The notes beneath the pieces were generated by a model, which made no database searches, had not been told where the DNA came from, and saw only the letters and a program-made list of their open reading frames with translations. Below are positions 12,415 to 24,308 of a stretch of DNA of 64,000 bases, one piece after another. A program made the translations under genes and the position numbers. Every line of letters starts with the position of its first letter. The first letter of the stretch is position 1. The stretch comes from Erythroxylum novogranatense (lineage: Eukaryota; Streptophyta; Magnoliopsida; Malpighiales; Erythroxylaceae): positions 27,387,852 through 27,451,851 of the forward strand of contig CM057233.1 of NCBI GenBank assembly GCA_029891385.1, in the 5' to 3' direction.

Positions 12415-13469
12415 TGATGTGGCAATATATAGTGAAATGCCCCAGTAAAGGTTATGAGGTAATTAGTTACTATAGTGCAATGTGATTAAACGTATCTAGG
12501 GACAAGGATAACGTTGTATACTGTACTGTGATCAATTTTCTGAAATTGTGGCGCCTTAAAAAAAGTGTGGGGGCATTAACTGTATAGAAAGGTTATGGAT
12601 ATATCCATGGATATGCAAATCAATGATGATCGGGATACTTTGGGAATTTGAATGATTTGCAAAAGAGATTAAATGGATTGAGCGAGAAATTCAATAGCGT
12701 ATAAAAGTATTCTTGTTGATGGATAATTGTCAATGGTAAAAGAAAGTAATATGAGTTATCGAATTTCAAATAAATTGTGTATAAAAGGTCTTGCAAAACA
12801 ATCGGTGATTGAAAAGCGCAAAGCTGTATTGGGAAATTCGGATGGGAGTCAACTTATGAGAAAATGATATTTATATTTGTATTGTGGAGTGTGTGTTTTA
12901 CCGTCAAAGAGGCATTAGAAATTTTAAGGAATCGATGAAGTGTTGTGTTTCAACAAGAGTGTCTTGAAAGAAATCAAAGGTCTAGAGTGAGAAATTGAAT
13001 AGTAAATTGTGGGAATGATTAATGAATGTATTCTTGAGGCAATCGTGAGACCGATATCCTTCGAGTCGTTGTGATTGTTTGAACATAGTCAAAGACTATA
13101 ATTGAATTGAGTAAATGATGCGATGGCGTGAATCTGTAATAGGGGTTGAGTGATCCGATCATGACTATGAGTCGAATCGTTAAGGAAACTAAAATCGTTA
13201 TTAAATGGCCTCTGCGTGACCATCGTGAAACTAGATTGGTAGAGTGGTTTAAAACCTAAAGATGGTCTGTTGATAAAATGTTTTATGAACTGGATTGGGA
13301 AGCGAGTTATGGAATGATAAATGTGTTTACGGTGCTTGAATGTTGGAATTTGCGAATCTTGATAAGAATATGAGTGAGAATCGAATAGAGAAGAGTGGAT
13401 CAATTCTCTGTCCTCTTGATTATTTGTATATGAAATTTCGAGGACGAAATTTTTATAAGGAGGGTGAAT
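12415..13469 (+). mobile_element. Internal region 1, 3' part only
   Basis: Direct copy of about 18258-19315, from TGATGTGGCAATATATAG to the purine tract before the next LTR. The first half of the internal region and the primer-binding site are deleted. No coding capacity. Confidence 0.9.
13457..13467 (+). promoter_or_regulatory. Polypurine tract before LTR 2
   Basis: AAGGAGGGTGA, directly upstream of the TGTAACATCC LTR start. It would prime plus-strand DNA synthesis. Confidence 0.75.
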
Positions 13470-16400
13470 TGTAACATCCTATTCTTGTCGATAAGGGTAT
13501 TATGGTATCTTTGGGATGGTGATAGGTTATCTTGTATTTACCGATCGAGCATGCTCTTGGCCTCTAATTATAGAGGAGCAGTCTCTGCATATCATAGTCA
13601 TTTATTCATAGGTACATGCATTTATGATTTTTGGTATTTCATTGTGAATTGGAATTTCTTGAATTGGTGGTATGTGAATTGATCGACTTGTGGTTGATCG
13701 AATCGATTGGAATATGATTAATTGAGAATTAGGGGTTATTGGGTCCAAATGGTGATTTAAAATAGTTTAAGTGTAATTGGAAATTAATAGTGGGTTATAG
13801 GAAATTTTGGGAAAATTCGGGAGAAAATGCCCGGACCGGAAATATTTGAGAGACTGACCGATTGATTGTATAGTACTGAAAGAATGGTCCGATGGTAATG
13901 GAAAAAATTTAGAGTTATACTGTTAAGAAATAAATATGATGAGTTCTTGAAATTTAGAGACTGAAATTTGGACTGACTTGGAGACTTAGGTCTATAAATA
14001 CTAGGTTTGAGGAATTTGGGGAAAAACACCTAAGGCAATTTCACGTTTCTCTTCTTCCCCTCTTGTGACTTGCGATTTCCTCCATTGGTAAGGATTCCTC
14101 GATTTTCTTTATGGATTCTTTCCTTGAGATGAGGTTAAGCGATTGGTATTATTGGTGAAGGTTAGAGGCTCGGGATTAGTGAATCGTTGAGCTTGAAGGA
14201 TTTTAGGGTTTGGAGGATTTTGAGGAATCCGTAGCTTGATCTGTGATTTGGTAAGTTTTAAGAGCTTTGATGTTGTTATGGATGATTCTTACTGTATTTA
14301 TGGCATTTATTATATTTGATCGGGTAGTTGGGAGTGTTTATGGATGGGTTTTGTTATTGATGATTGCCGTAGGAGTGTATAGGGTCGAAGTGTGGATTTG
14401 TGGAGGTAGATTATCGATTTGTTGATGGATAGAGTTATATGGATGATTGAATATGCTAAGGTTGCCGATGATGATATTGCTTGATTTATGTGTATTGAGT
14501 TACTGGTGAGTTGCAGAATCGGAAATTTGGAAATCCTGGACTGGTGTGTTTAAAAGCTATATGTTGGGGAAGAAGGAGAGCTGTGCGTAGTGGATTTAGG
14601 TTGGAGACTGCAACCGTGAGGAGCTTCGGCATGCAGACGGCGGTGAGGAGCTTCGGCATCGGGGAAGCCGTGAGGAGCTTCGGCATGCGGACGGCGGTGA
14701 GGAGCTTCAGCATCGGACGAAGCGATGAGTAACTTCGGCATCGCGGACGAGCGGTGAGGCTTCGGCATCTGGCGAGCTGCGAGTAACCCGACATCTGAGC
14801 AGCTGCGGATCGATCGATCATCGAGCGACCGACCAAGCGAGTTGCGTATCGTTCGGCTATCTGAGCGACCGAGCGACGAGCTTTGGGAGTCGCGGCACGC
14901 GGGCGCAGCGATGGGATCATGGCGGTCTGCGTAGCTTCGTCGGATAATGGCGGTTTAAGCGTCGCGGCTAGGGCTCACGTCTAGGTCGACTGTGGCATGC
15001 GGGTGAACGCCAGCGCACCCATGGTCGCAACCTTTGCCTAGTCGTCCAAGAGGAGTGTTTGAGGCTTTGGCATTGGGACTTAGGAAATTAACCGATTGAG
15101 GTGACTAAAGATTAGATTTGATTTAATTGGTGCTGAATTATAGAGATTGAGGTCAATTGTGATTCATAGTGTGACCTAAGTGTCACAAATTGAGACTATT
15201 GGAGTTTTAATTGGAGATTGCAATAGAGGTTTTGACCCGATGGATAGGAAATTGTTATAGGAAGTATGAATATAGGAAATAGAGTGGATCAATTATTGTC
15301 GAGCAATTGAGTAAGAAAGTGGAATTGGGCTTAAGGTATCGAAATTGGGATTTAGCACTTGGGAAAATCGTGAACACGCATTGTACATCATTTGCACTGA
15401 GACATATGCATTACTGTACTGTTTTATTGGGCAATTAGTAATGGGTTGTACTTTACTGTTATAGTGGCGCCGTTGGATCATCGTTCCACGGACATTCTTT
15501 GGGACTTCGAGCGATAGCTCGGAGATTCTGGTGAGTAACCTAGTTGGTTTCTCAAATTCTTGATTGTCTAAATGCTCATTGTATGAATTCTTGAAATGAA
15601 TGTGATTGAATTGTATGCTTTTATTGTACTGAACGGGACTGCTACATGATACTGAAAATTGCATGATTATTGAAATATACATGATCAAACTGTATGTTCT
15701 CCTTGTATTGAATGGACTCTTGTATAACCTTTGAAATGTATGAGTGGTGTATTATTCTTGAAAAGAGTGCGATTGAAGTGTATGCGTTCTATATTGAATT
15801 GGATTCTTGAATGACCCGAGAAGCGTAACCTTTGGGCTTTATAGCCATATCTTGCATATTATTGAATCATGAATAATCGAACCTTTGCATTGCGCATCAA
15901 TGCATGATCGGATAAAGGGCGTGACCAAGTTGCTAATATCCTTTGAAAAGAGCCAAGAGCTCATTCTTTGTCTTGACCGGGCCCGGCCAGGGGAGAAATC
16001 ACGACGCGCCCCGCGATCTTTATTCTTTGTCTTCGCCGGGCCTCGAGTCAGGGATTTATCCACAAGCAATGTCTTGTGGGGACTGGCAGGGGAGAAAATC
16101 GACGCGTCCCCATCGATCCTTGGTGAGCACTTGGGCACGACCTTTGAATAAGCGGAAAAGAGTCTCATATGCATTGCATACTATATTGAATGTCCGAAAT
16201 GACCGTATGATTTACGTGAATGACCGTGATTGTCTCTCGCAAATTATTGTGAATGAATGGTGAATTGTGGCAATGGCGATTGCGTGTTGACATGATTTAT
16301 TGTAAATTCTTTGCATGATATCTGCGAACCGTGATGTAACATCGTAAATCGTTATGTATGATTACCATAGGTCGTTAATAGACTCATCGTGAATCTGTGA

Positions 16401-17050
16401 GGCCATACCGTAATCTACGGTATGGAATGCGTAATTGGTTATCCTTGTGAATTGTATATAATACTATAATTTATTTATCATCAGTAAAGCTGTTATATAG
16501 TGTTGTACAATGTTATACGATCTTGTTAATTGACTACTCTTGTCTTGTGCTATACGCATACGCGTAATGCATGATTTGAGTGAACCATCGATGATGGTTT
16601 CTCATTGAGTTCATAAACTCACCCAACATTGCAACTATTTTTCGAGGATTGAAGAGTACCCGTCGAGACGACGAGAGTATATCTGCTGCATTGAGTCGGA
16701 GACTAGGGTCGGGATCGATTAGCGTCTGCATAAGTGTCTTTCCGAGTTGTGTGTGTAAATGAATAATTCGCGTTTTCTCTAAATTGAATTGCTATTTTAT
16801 AGGGCCCCGAGTGATAATTGTATAACTGAAATGTGATTCTTGAAATTGTGTTTTGAGTGAATGTATTCGTTTTAAAGGGGACCCATTGTTTATTGAATTG
16901 TGCATTTCTGATTGATTCTAAAGCGTTAAATAAATTGTGTATTGAGTTTTGTACTGAAATTGACTGCTGTAGCCTACCATTCTCGTGTGGCGTGGACTCG
17001 GATATCACCCACGATATCGGGTTCGGGTCCTGCGGGGTTGGGATGCTACA
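13470..17050 (+). mobile_element. LTR 2 (3.58 kb, complete)
   Basis: Begins TGTAACATCC, ends GGGATGCTACA, and is followed by a 4-base spacer and a primer-binding site. It contains a 27-bp minisatellite at 14615-14810. Two conserved blocks near its 3' end recur in the 45.9-57.8 kb element: the CCATCGATGATGG region about 16585, and the GGATATC...GATATCGGGTTC region about 17000. The many short open frames are unconnected and carry no known domain. Confidence 0.93.
14615..14810 (+). repeat. 27-bp minisatellite in LTR 2, about 7 units
   Basis: Units start GTGAGGAGCTTCGGCAT and continue with variants of GCGGACGGCG. Seven degenerate units are visible. The region is far more GC-rich than the rest of the LTR. 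Because 27 is a multiple of three, open frames with periodic peptides cross it on both strands; these are not genes. Confidence 0.92.
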
Positions 17051-19315
17051 TTTGTGGTATCAGAGCCCAGAAGTACGATTGTACATGGGCTTTCTGAAAT
17101 TTGTACTGAGTTATATGCATTAAAATCGTAAAGTCGTCACGGCAGACAGTGACAACTGATCCCCAGTCTAGCGTATGAGTCGCATGCATGAGCGTGTATC
17201 AGTCGATAAGCGGTCAGAGATAGAGAGGAAATGATAAGACGGTAGAGTGTGATAAAAGGAAGTGGCGATCATCGAAGGATAAGAAAAAGTATATGGTCTG
17301 ATCTGACAAATGAACATTTAGTGTATCGATATTGATGGATATACGATGATATGCAAAAAGAGAGTGGTACTGAAATATGTGATATGAATATAGACTTGTG
17401 GATTGATAGAGGAAATAAAAATATGATAGAAATGACCGAGTTCCGGTGTGTAAAGGGATGAAATGAAATGTTACAATTGGGATTGATTACTGTGATAAGT
17501 GTTATAAATAATGATTTATGACTGAAGATCGATTACGTTAGTGAGAAATTTAGAATAATGGTAAATCTATGATGTTGATTTTTAAGTGTGAAAATTCAAG
17601 GGTATGATGTAATAATGAAAAGATTGAAAAGTAAGATAATGATACGGAGAAATGAAACAGATGTTCCGGTTTAATTGCTCTTATTATATGGATGTGTGAT
17701 TGATCTATATGGGATATTGTGCATAGTTGGAATTGAGTTTCTAGGTATTGAGAATGACCGATAAGACATGTGACAACTGTGATGTTGAAGAATTTCATGA
17801 GTAAAATCGATGAATGAAAGTAAATGGTGATCAATGAAAGGACAATAGAGAGTTAAATCTAAAATGAAGGATTCTAATCTGAGTTGAGACTCAAGTGTCA
17901 GAGATAAAATCTGTTATTGAGAAAATATGTATTATGCTAATGTAAGGGATCTGAATGTGTAATATGATTTTGCTCATTGAGGAGAATATTGATTCGCAAA
18001 TAATTGAGTAAAACTATTCGGAAAGTGATGAATGTTTATTCAACCTGGGGAGTGATTTATAGCGGCTTATGTGGAGAAGTTGGTGTAAAGGAACATGTGT
18101 TGGAATATATGTATTGAATTATTGAGAATTAGCGAGTCTTGGATCTATCCGAAATGACAAAATGTTTGAGGAAATGTATGAAAAGTATGGTGATGATTGT
18201 GGAAGAGACATTTGGAGGCTGTTCACGACAAGTGTTAATTATATTGTTTTAAATTGGTGATGTGGCAATATATAGTGAAATGTCGATAAAGGTTATGAGG
18301 TAATTAGTTACTATAGTGCAATGTGATTAAGCGTATCTAGGGACAAGGATAACGTTGTATCTTGTCTTGTGATCAATTTTACGAAATTGTGGCGCCTTAA
18401 AAAAGTGTGGGGGCATTAGCGTATAGAAAGGTTATGGATATATCCATGGATATGCAAATCAATGATGATCGGGATACTTTGGGAATTTGAATGATTTGCA
18501 AAAGAGATTAAATGGATTGAGCGAAATTCAATAGCGTATAAAAGTATTCTTGTTGATGGATAATTGTCAAATGGTAAAAGAAAGTAATATGAGTTATCGA
18601 ATTTCAAATAAATTGTGTATAAAAAGTCTTGGCAAAACAATCGGTGATTGTAAAAGCGCAAAGCTGTATTGGGAAATTCAAATGGAGTCAACTTATGAGA
18701 AAATGATATTTATGATTTGTATTGTGGAGTGTGTGTTTTACTGTCAAAGAGGCATTAGAGAATTTTAAGGAATCGATGAAGTGTTGTGTTTCAACAAGAG
18801 TGTCTTGAAGAGAAATCAAAGGTCTAGAGTGAGAAATTGAATAGTAAATTGTGGGAATGATTAATGAATGTATTCTTTGAGGCAATCGTGAGGCGATATC
18901 CTTGGAGTCCGTTGTGATTGTTTGAACATAGTCAAAGACTATAATTGAATTGAGTAAATGATAGCGATGGCGTGAATCGTAATAGGGGTTGAGTGATCTC
19001 GATCATGACTATGAGTCGAATCGTTAAGGAAACTAAAATCGTTATTAAATGGCCTCTGCGTGACCATCGTGAAACTAGATTGGTAGAGTGGTTTAAAACC
19101 TAAAGATGGTCTGGTCGATAAAATGTTTTATGAAGTGGATTGGGAAGCGAGTTATGGAATGATAAATGTGTTTACGATGCTGAATGTTGGAATTTTGCGA
19201 ATCTTGATAAGAATATGAGTGAGAATCGAGAATAGAGAAGAGTGGATCAATTCTCTGTCCTCTTGATTATTTGTATATGAAATTTCGAGGACGAAATTTT
19301 ATAAGGAGGGTGAAT
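17051..19315 (+). mobile_element. Internal region 2, noncoding (2.27 kb)
   Basis: Runs from the spacer and primer-binding site to the purine tract at about 19301-19312. Only short random frames are present. No capsid, protease, reverse transcriptase, integrase or chromodomain motif could be read. Confidence 0.85.
17055..17066 (+). promoter_or_regulatory. Primer-binding site, initiator tRNA-Met
   Basis: TGGTATCAGAGC, the complement of the 3' end of plant initiator tRNA-Met. It is separated from the LTR end by the spacer TTTG (17051-17054). Confidence 0.92.
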
Positions 19316-22300
19316 TGTAACATCCTATTATTGTCGAAAAGGTATTATGGTAATACTAGGGTGGTGATAGGTCATCTTGTATTTACCGATTGAGCATGCT
19401 CTTGGCCTCTAATTATAGAGAGCAGTCTCTCGCATATCATAGTCATTTATTCATAGTACATGCATTTATGATTTTCGGTATTTCATTGTGAATTGGAATT
19501 CTTGAATTGGTGGTATGTGAATTGATCGACTTGTGAACCTGATCGAATCGATTTGGAATATGATTAATTGAGAATTAGGGTTATTGGGTCCAAATGAGTG
19601 ATTTAAAATAGTTTAAGTGTAATTGGAAATTAATAGTGGGTTATAGGAAATTTTGGGAAATTAGGGAGAAAATGCCCGAATAGAAAATATTTGAGAGGCC
19701 TGACCGATTATTGTATAATCTTGAAAGAATGGTCCGATGGCAATGGAAAAAATTTAGAGTTATACTGTTAAGAAATAAATATGATGAGTTCTTGAAATTT
19801 AGAGACTGAAATTTGGACTGACTTGGAGACTTAGGTCTATAAATACTATTTTTGAGGAATTTGGGGAAAAACACCTAAGGCAATTTCACGTTTCTCTTCT
19901 TCCCCCTACTGTGACTTGCGATTTCCTCCCATTGGTAAGGATTCCTCGATTTTCTTTATGGATTCTTTCCCTTGAGATGAGGTTAAGCGATTGTTGTTAT
20001 TGGTGAAGGTTAGAGGCTCTGGGATTAGTGAATCGTTGAGCTTGAAGGATTTTAGGGTTTGGAGGATTTTGAGGAATCCGTAGCTTGATCTATGATTTGG
20101 TAAGTTTTAAGAGCTTTGATGTTGTTATGGATGATTCTTCTTGTATTTATGGCATTTATTATATTTGATCGGGTGGTTTGGGAGTGTTTATGGATGGGTT
20201 TTGTTATTGATGATTGCTTGGTAGGGTGTATAGGGTCGAAGTGTGGATTTGTGGAGGTAGATTATCGATTTGTTGATGGATAGAGTTATATGGATGATTG
20301 AATATGCTAAGGTTGCGATGATGATATTGCTTGATTTATGTGTATTGAGTTCTTGGTGAGTTGCGAGAATCGGAAATTTGGAAATCTGGGTGGTGTGTTT
20401 AAAAGCTATGTGTTGGGGAAGAAGGAGAGGCGTCGTAGTAGATTTAGGTTGGAGACCGCACAACCGTGAGAGCTTCGGCATGCAGACGGCGGTGAGAACT
20501 TCAGCATGCGGACGGCGGTGAGGAGCTTCGGCATGCGGGAAGCCGTGAGGAGCTCAGCATGCAGACGGCGGTGAGGAGCTCGGCATCGCGGGACGGCGAT
20601 GAGGAGCTTCGGCATGCGGACGAGCGGTGAGTAGCTTCGGCATGCGACGATAGCGATGAGTAGCTTCGGCATGCGGACGGCGATGAGGAGCTTCGGCATG
20701 CAGGCGGCTGCAGTAGCCCGGCATCTGAGCGAGCTGCGGATCGATCGATCATCGGCGACCGGCCAAATCGACGAGTTGCGTATCGTTCGACTATCTGACG
20801 GCCAAAGTGAAAACTTTGGGAGTCGCTCGACGCGGGCGGCGGCGATGGGAATGGCGGTCTGCGTAGCTCGTCAGATGAGCGAGCGGTTTAGCGTGCGGGC
20901 TAGGGCTCACGTCCGTGTCGACTGTGGCACGCTGGTGAGCGCCAGCGCACTCCGTGGTCGCAACCTTTGCCTAGTCGTCAGAAGAGGAGTGTTTGAGGCT
21001 TTGGCATTGGGACTTAGGAAATTAACCGATTGAGGTGATTAAGGATTAGATTTGATTTAATTGGTACTGAATTATAGAGATTGAGGTCAATTGTGATTCA
21101 TAGTGTGACCTAAGTGTCACAAATTGAAACTATTGGAGTTTTAATTGGAGATTACAATAGAGGTTTTGACCCAATGGATAGGAAATTGTTATAGGAAGTA
21201 TGAATATAGGAAATAGGACTGGATCAATTATTGTCGAGCAATTGAGTAAGAAAGTGGAATTGGGCTTAAGGTATCGAAATTGGGATTTAGCAGGAAAATC
21301 GTGAACACGCATTGTACATCATTTGCCTTGAGACATATGCATTCTTTGTCTTTGTTTTATTGGGCAATTAGTAATGGGTTGTACTTTCTTGTTATAGTGG
21401 CACCGTTGGATCATCGTTCCACGGACATTCTTTGGGACTTCCGTGCGATAGCTCGGAGAGTTACTGGTGAGTAACCTAGTTGGTTTCTCAAATTCTTGAT
21501 TGTCTAAATGCTCATTGTATGAATTCTTGAAATGAATGTGATTGAATTGTATGCTTTTCTTTGTCTTGAGCGGATTTGCTACATGATCTTGAAAATTGCA
21601 TGATTATTGAAATATACATGATCAAGCTGTATGTTCTCCTTTGTATTGAATCGGACTCTTGTATAACCTTGAAATGTATGAGTGAAGCAGTATTATTCTT
21701 GAAAAGAGTGCGATTGAAGTGTGTGCGTTTCTATATTGAATTGGATTCTTGAATGACACCGAGAAGCTGTAACTTTGGGCTTTATAGCCATATCTTGCAT
21801 ATTCTTGAATCCTTGAATAAGCGAACATCGCATCGCACGCATCAATGCATGATCGAGATAAAGGGCGTGACCCAAGTTGCTAATATCTTGAAAAGAGCCA
21901 AGAGCTCACATTCTTGTCGACCGAGCCCGGCAGAGGGAGAAATCTGACGCGTCCCAGCGATCCTTTATTCTTTGTCTTGGCCGGGCCTCGGTCAGGGGAT
22001 TTATCCCTAAGCAATGTACTGACCGGGCCTAGCCCGAGGGGAGAAATCCCTGACGCGTCCAGCGATCCCGATCGAGCACTTGGGCACGATAATTGAATAA
22101 GCTGGAAAAGAGTCTCATATGCATTGCATACTATATTGAATGTCTGAAATAGTGTATGATTTACGTGAATGGTGTGATTGTCTCATGCAAATTATTGTGA
22201 ATGAATGAGTGAATTGTGGCAATGACTGATTGCGTGTTGACATGATTTACTGTAAATTGCTGCATGATACTGCGAACCGTGATGTAACATCGTAAATCGT

Positions 22301-22994
22301 TATGTATGATTACCATAGGCATTAATAGACTCATGTGATCTGTGAGGCCATACCGTAATCTACGGTATGGAATGCATAATTGGTTATCACTTGTGAATTG
22401 TATATATCATGGTATTTATCACCGTAAACTGTTATATAGTGTTGTACAATGTTATACGATCGTTAATTGACTACTTATCTTTGTCTTATATACGCGATCG
22501 CGTAATGCATGATTTGAGTGAACCATCGATGATGGTTTCTCATTGAGTTCATAAACTCACCCAACATTGCAACTATTTTTCGAGTTGAAGAGTACCCGTC
22601 AGACGAGCGGGAGTATATACTGCTTGCATTGGAGTCGGAGACTAGGGTCGGGATCGATTCGCGTCTGCATAAGTTTCTTTCAGAGTTGTGTGTGTAAATG
22701 AATAATTCCGCGTTTTCTACTAAATTGAGCTCGCTATTTTATAGGGCCCCAGTGATAATTGTATAAGCGAAATGTGATTCTTGAAATTGTGTTTTGAGTG
22801 AATGTATTCGTTTTAAAGGGACCCAATTGTTTATTGAATTGTGCATTTCGATTGATTCTAAAGCGTTAAATAAATTGTGTATTGAGTTTTGATCAAATTG
22901 AAATTGTTGCTTGTAGCCTACCATTCTCGTGTGGCGTGGACTCGGATATCACCCACGATATCGGGTTCGGGTCCTGCGGGGTTGGGATGCTACA
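19316..22994 (+). mobile_element. LTR 3 (3.68 kb, complete)
   Basis: Same ends as LTR 2 and collinear with it. It is longer mainly because the internal 27-bp array has about 10 units here. It is followed by TTTG and then inverted LTR sequence instead of a primer-binding site or genomic flank. Confidence 0.93.
20467..20730 (+). repeat. 27-bp minisatellite in LTR 3, about 10 units
   Basis: Same unit as at 14615-14810 (GTGAGGAGCTTCGGCATGC...), with about three more copies. Open frames across it encode periodic peptides and are rejected as genes. Confidence 0.92.
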
Positions 22995-22998
22995 TTTG

Positions 22999-23605
22999 AA
23001 TCGCAAGTCACAGTAGGGGGAAGAAGAGAAACGTGAAATTGCCTTAGGTGTTTTTCCCCAAATTCCTCAAACCTAGTATTTATAGACCTAAGTCTCCAAG
23101 TCAGTCCAAATTTCAGTCTCTAAATTTCAAGAACTCATCATATTTATTTCTTAACAGTATAACTCTAAATTTTTTCCATTGCCATCGGACCATTCTTTCG
23201 ATCTATCTGATCGATAATTGATCTCTCAAATATTTCGATGCAGGCATTTTCTCCGAATTTCCCAAAATTTCCTATAACCCACTATTAATTTCCAATTACA
23301 CTTAAACTATTTTAAATCAGTCATTTGGACCCAATAACCCTAATTCTCAATTAATCATATTCGATCGATTCGATCGGTTCACAAGTCGATCAATTCACAT
23401 ACCAGTCAATTGATAAATTCCAATTCTGATGAAATACCGAAAAATCATAAATGCATGTACTATGAATAAATGACTATGCATATGCGAGAGACCTGTTCTC
23501 TATAATTAGAGGCCGATAGCATGCTCAGTCGGTAAATACAGTACAACCTATCAGTCAGTCCCAGTATTACCATAATACCCTTACTGACAGTAATAGGATG
23601 TTACA
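22999..23605 (-). mobile_element. Inverted LTR 5' fragment (607 bp)
   Basis: Reverse complement of about 19316-19923. It shares with LTR 3 the private variant CCCCCTACTGTGAC, where LTR 1 and 2 read CCCCTCTTGTGAC. It ends in GGATGTTACA, an LTR 5' terminus, next to ATAAG. Confidence 0.92.
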
Positions 23606-23610
23606 ATAAG
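23606..23610 (+). repeat. Right target-site duplication ATAAG
   Basis: Directly abuts the inverted LTR terminus and is identical to 11328-11332. Confidence 0.75.
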
Positions 23611-24308
23611 AATACTCATCTAAGTCACCCCTATACGACCATTAAAGTCTCCTCCTATAATAACTTTCTCGTTAAGGGAAATTTGTTTAATTACCTCAAC
23701 TAGCTCTTCCCAAAATTGACACTTAAGTTGTTTTTCCAATCCTACTTGAGGTGCATAAGCACATACCACATTGAAAACAACATCTTTCACCATAATCTCT
23801 AAGAAAAAAAATCCTATCTTTAGTCCTCCTTTTTACCTCCACAATATGGTGTATGGATTCCTTAAAAACCAAGATACTTATACATTTCGTTGCCTCGAAC
23901 ACTCTAAATACCAAAGTGTAAATCCATTTATCTCTTTCGCTTCAGCCGCCGTCTACTTTGTCTCCTAGATGTATGCTATATGAATCTTATATTTACTTAA
24001 AATCCTCATTAATTCTTATAACTTCCTTATAAGAGTCCTGCTATTTCAAGAACCTATTCATAAATTATCAACATTTTATTGCCTCCTTATCCCAAAACTC
24101 ACTGAAGGGCCCTAACATTGTCACAAGAAGTCAAAACAATCATACCTACCCTAACACCCAACACAAGCTATATAAAATAAGCACAACAAAGCCCTAATGA
24201 CTCTAAAACTACTCAAGAAAAGAAAAAAAAACTAGGGCTTAAAAAAAGCTAGATAAAAGGGAAAAATAAAAATTGTAATAGTATAAAAAGAAATTCAGAT
24301 GAGTTATG
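23611..24308 (-). pseudogene. RTE-type LINE endonuclease fragment
   Basis: On the minus strand the reading QETK...AAEAKEINGFTLWY is followed by RTKDRI, VVFNVVCAYAPQVGLE, FWEELVEVIK and VIIGGDFNGRIG. These are the ordered motifs of the apurinic endonuclease domain of plant RTE LINEs. In-frame stops (including the W of ETKW) and frameshifts show that it is dead. The reverse transcriptase part is absent; the fragment ends at the LTR array. Its 5' portion (23953-24308) recurs at 28707. Confidence 0.75.

Larger units (their letters stand above)
11333..23605 (+). mobile_element. Non-autonomous chromovirus-like LTR array with inverted terminal LTR fragment
   Basis: Order of parts: truncated LTR (11333-12414), truncated internal region (12415-13469), full LTR (13470-17050), internal region (17051-19315), full LTR (19316-22994), TTTG, inverted LTR 5' fragment (22999-23605). 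LTRs start TGTAACATCC and end GGGATGCTACA. An initiator-tRNA-Met primer site and a purine tract sit at the correct places. The phrase AATTTCGAGGACGAAATTT before the purine tract is characteristic of Tekay/Del-type chromoviruses (family knowledge). No gag or pol was found, so it depends on a helper element (LARD-like). Confidence 0.88.

Noticed and set aside
14486..14920. 144-codon open frame on the minus strand (and partners at 14511-14768)
   Set aside because: It lies over the 27-bp GC-rich minisatellite of an LTR. The peptide is periodic, with no start context or domain; the frame is open only because the unit is a multiple of three.
15839..16263. Overlapping ORFs of 88-111 codons in LTR 2
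   Set aside because: Both strands are open, the frames are not conserved in LTR 3, and they are noncoding LTR sequence.
14615..20730. CRISPR-like array
   Set aside because: Units are contiguous without unique spacers, and the context is a plant LTR.
20188..21033. Open frames of 72-125 codons around the second minisatellite
   Set aside because: Same artefact as at 14.5-14.9 kb. Frames differ between the two LTR copies.
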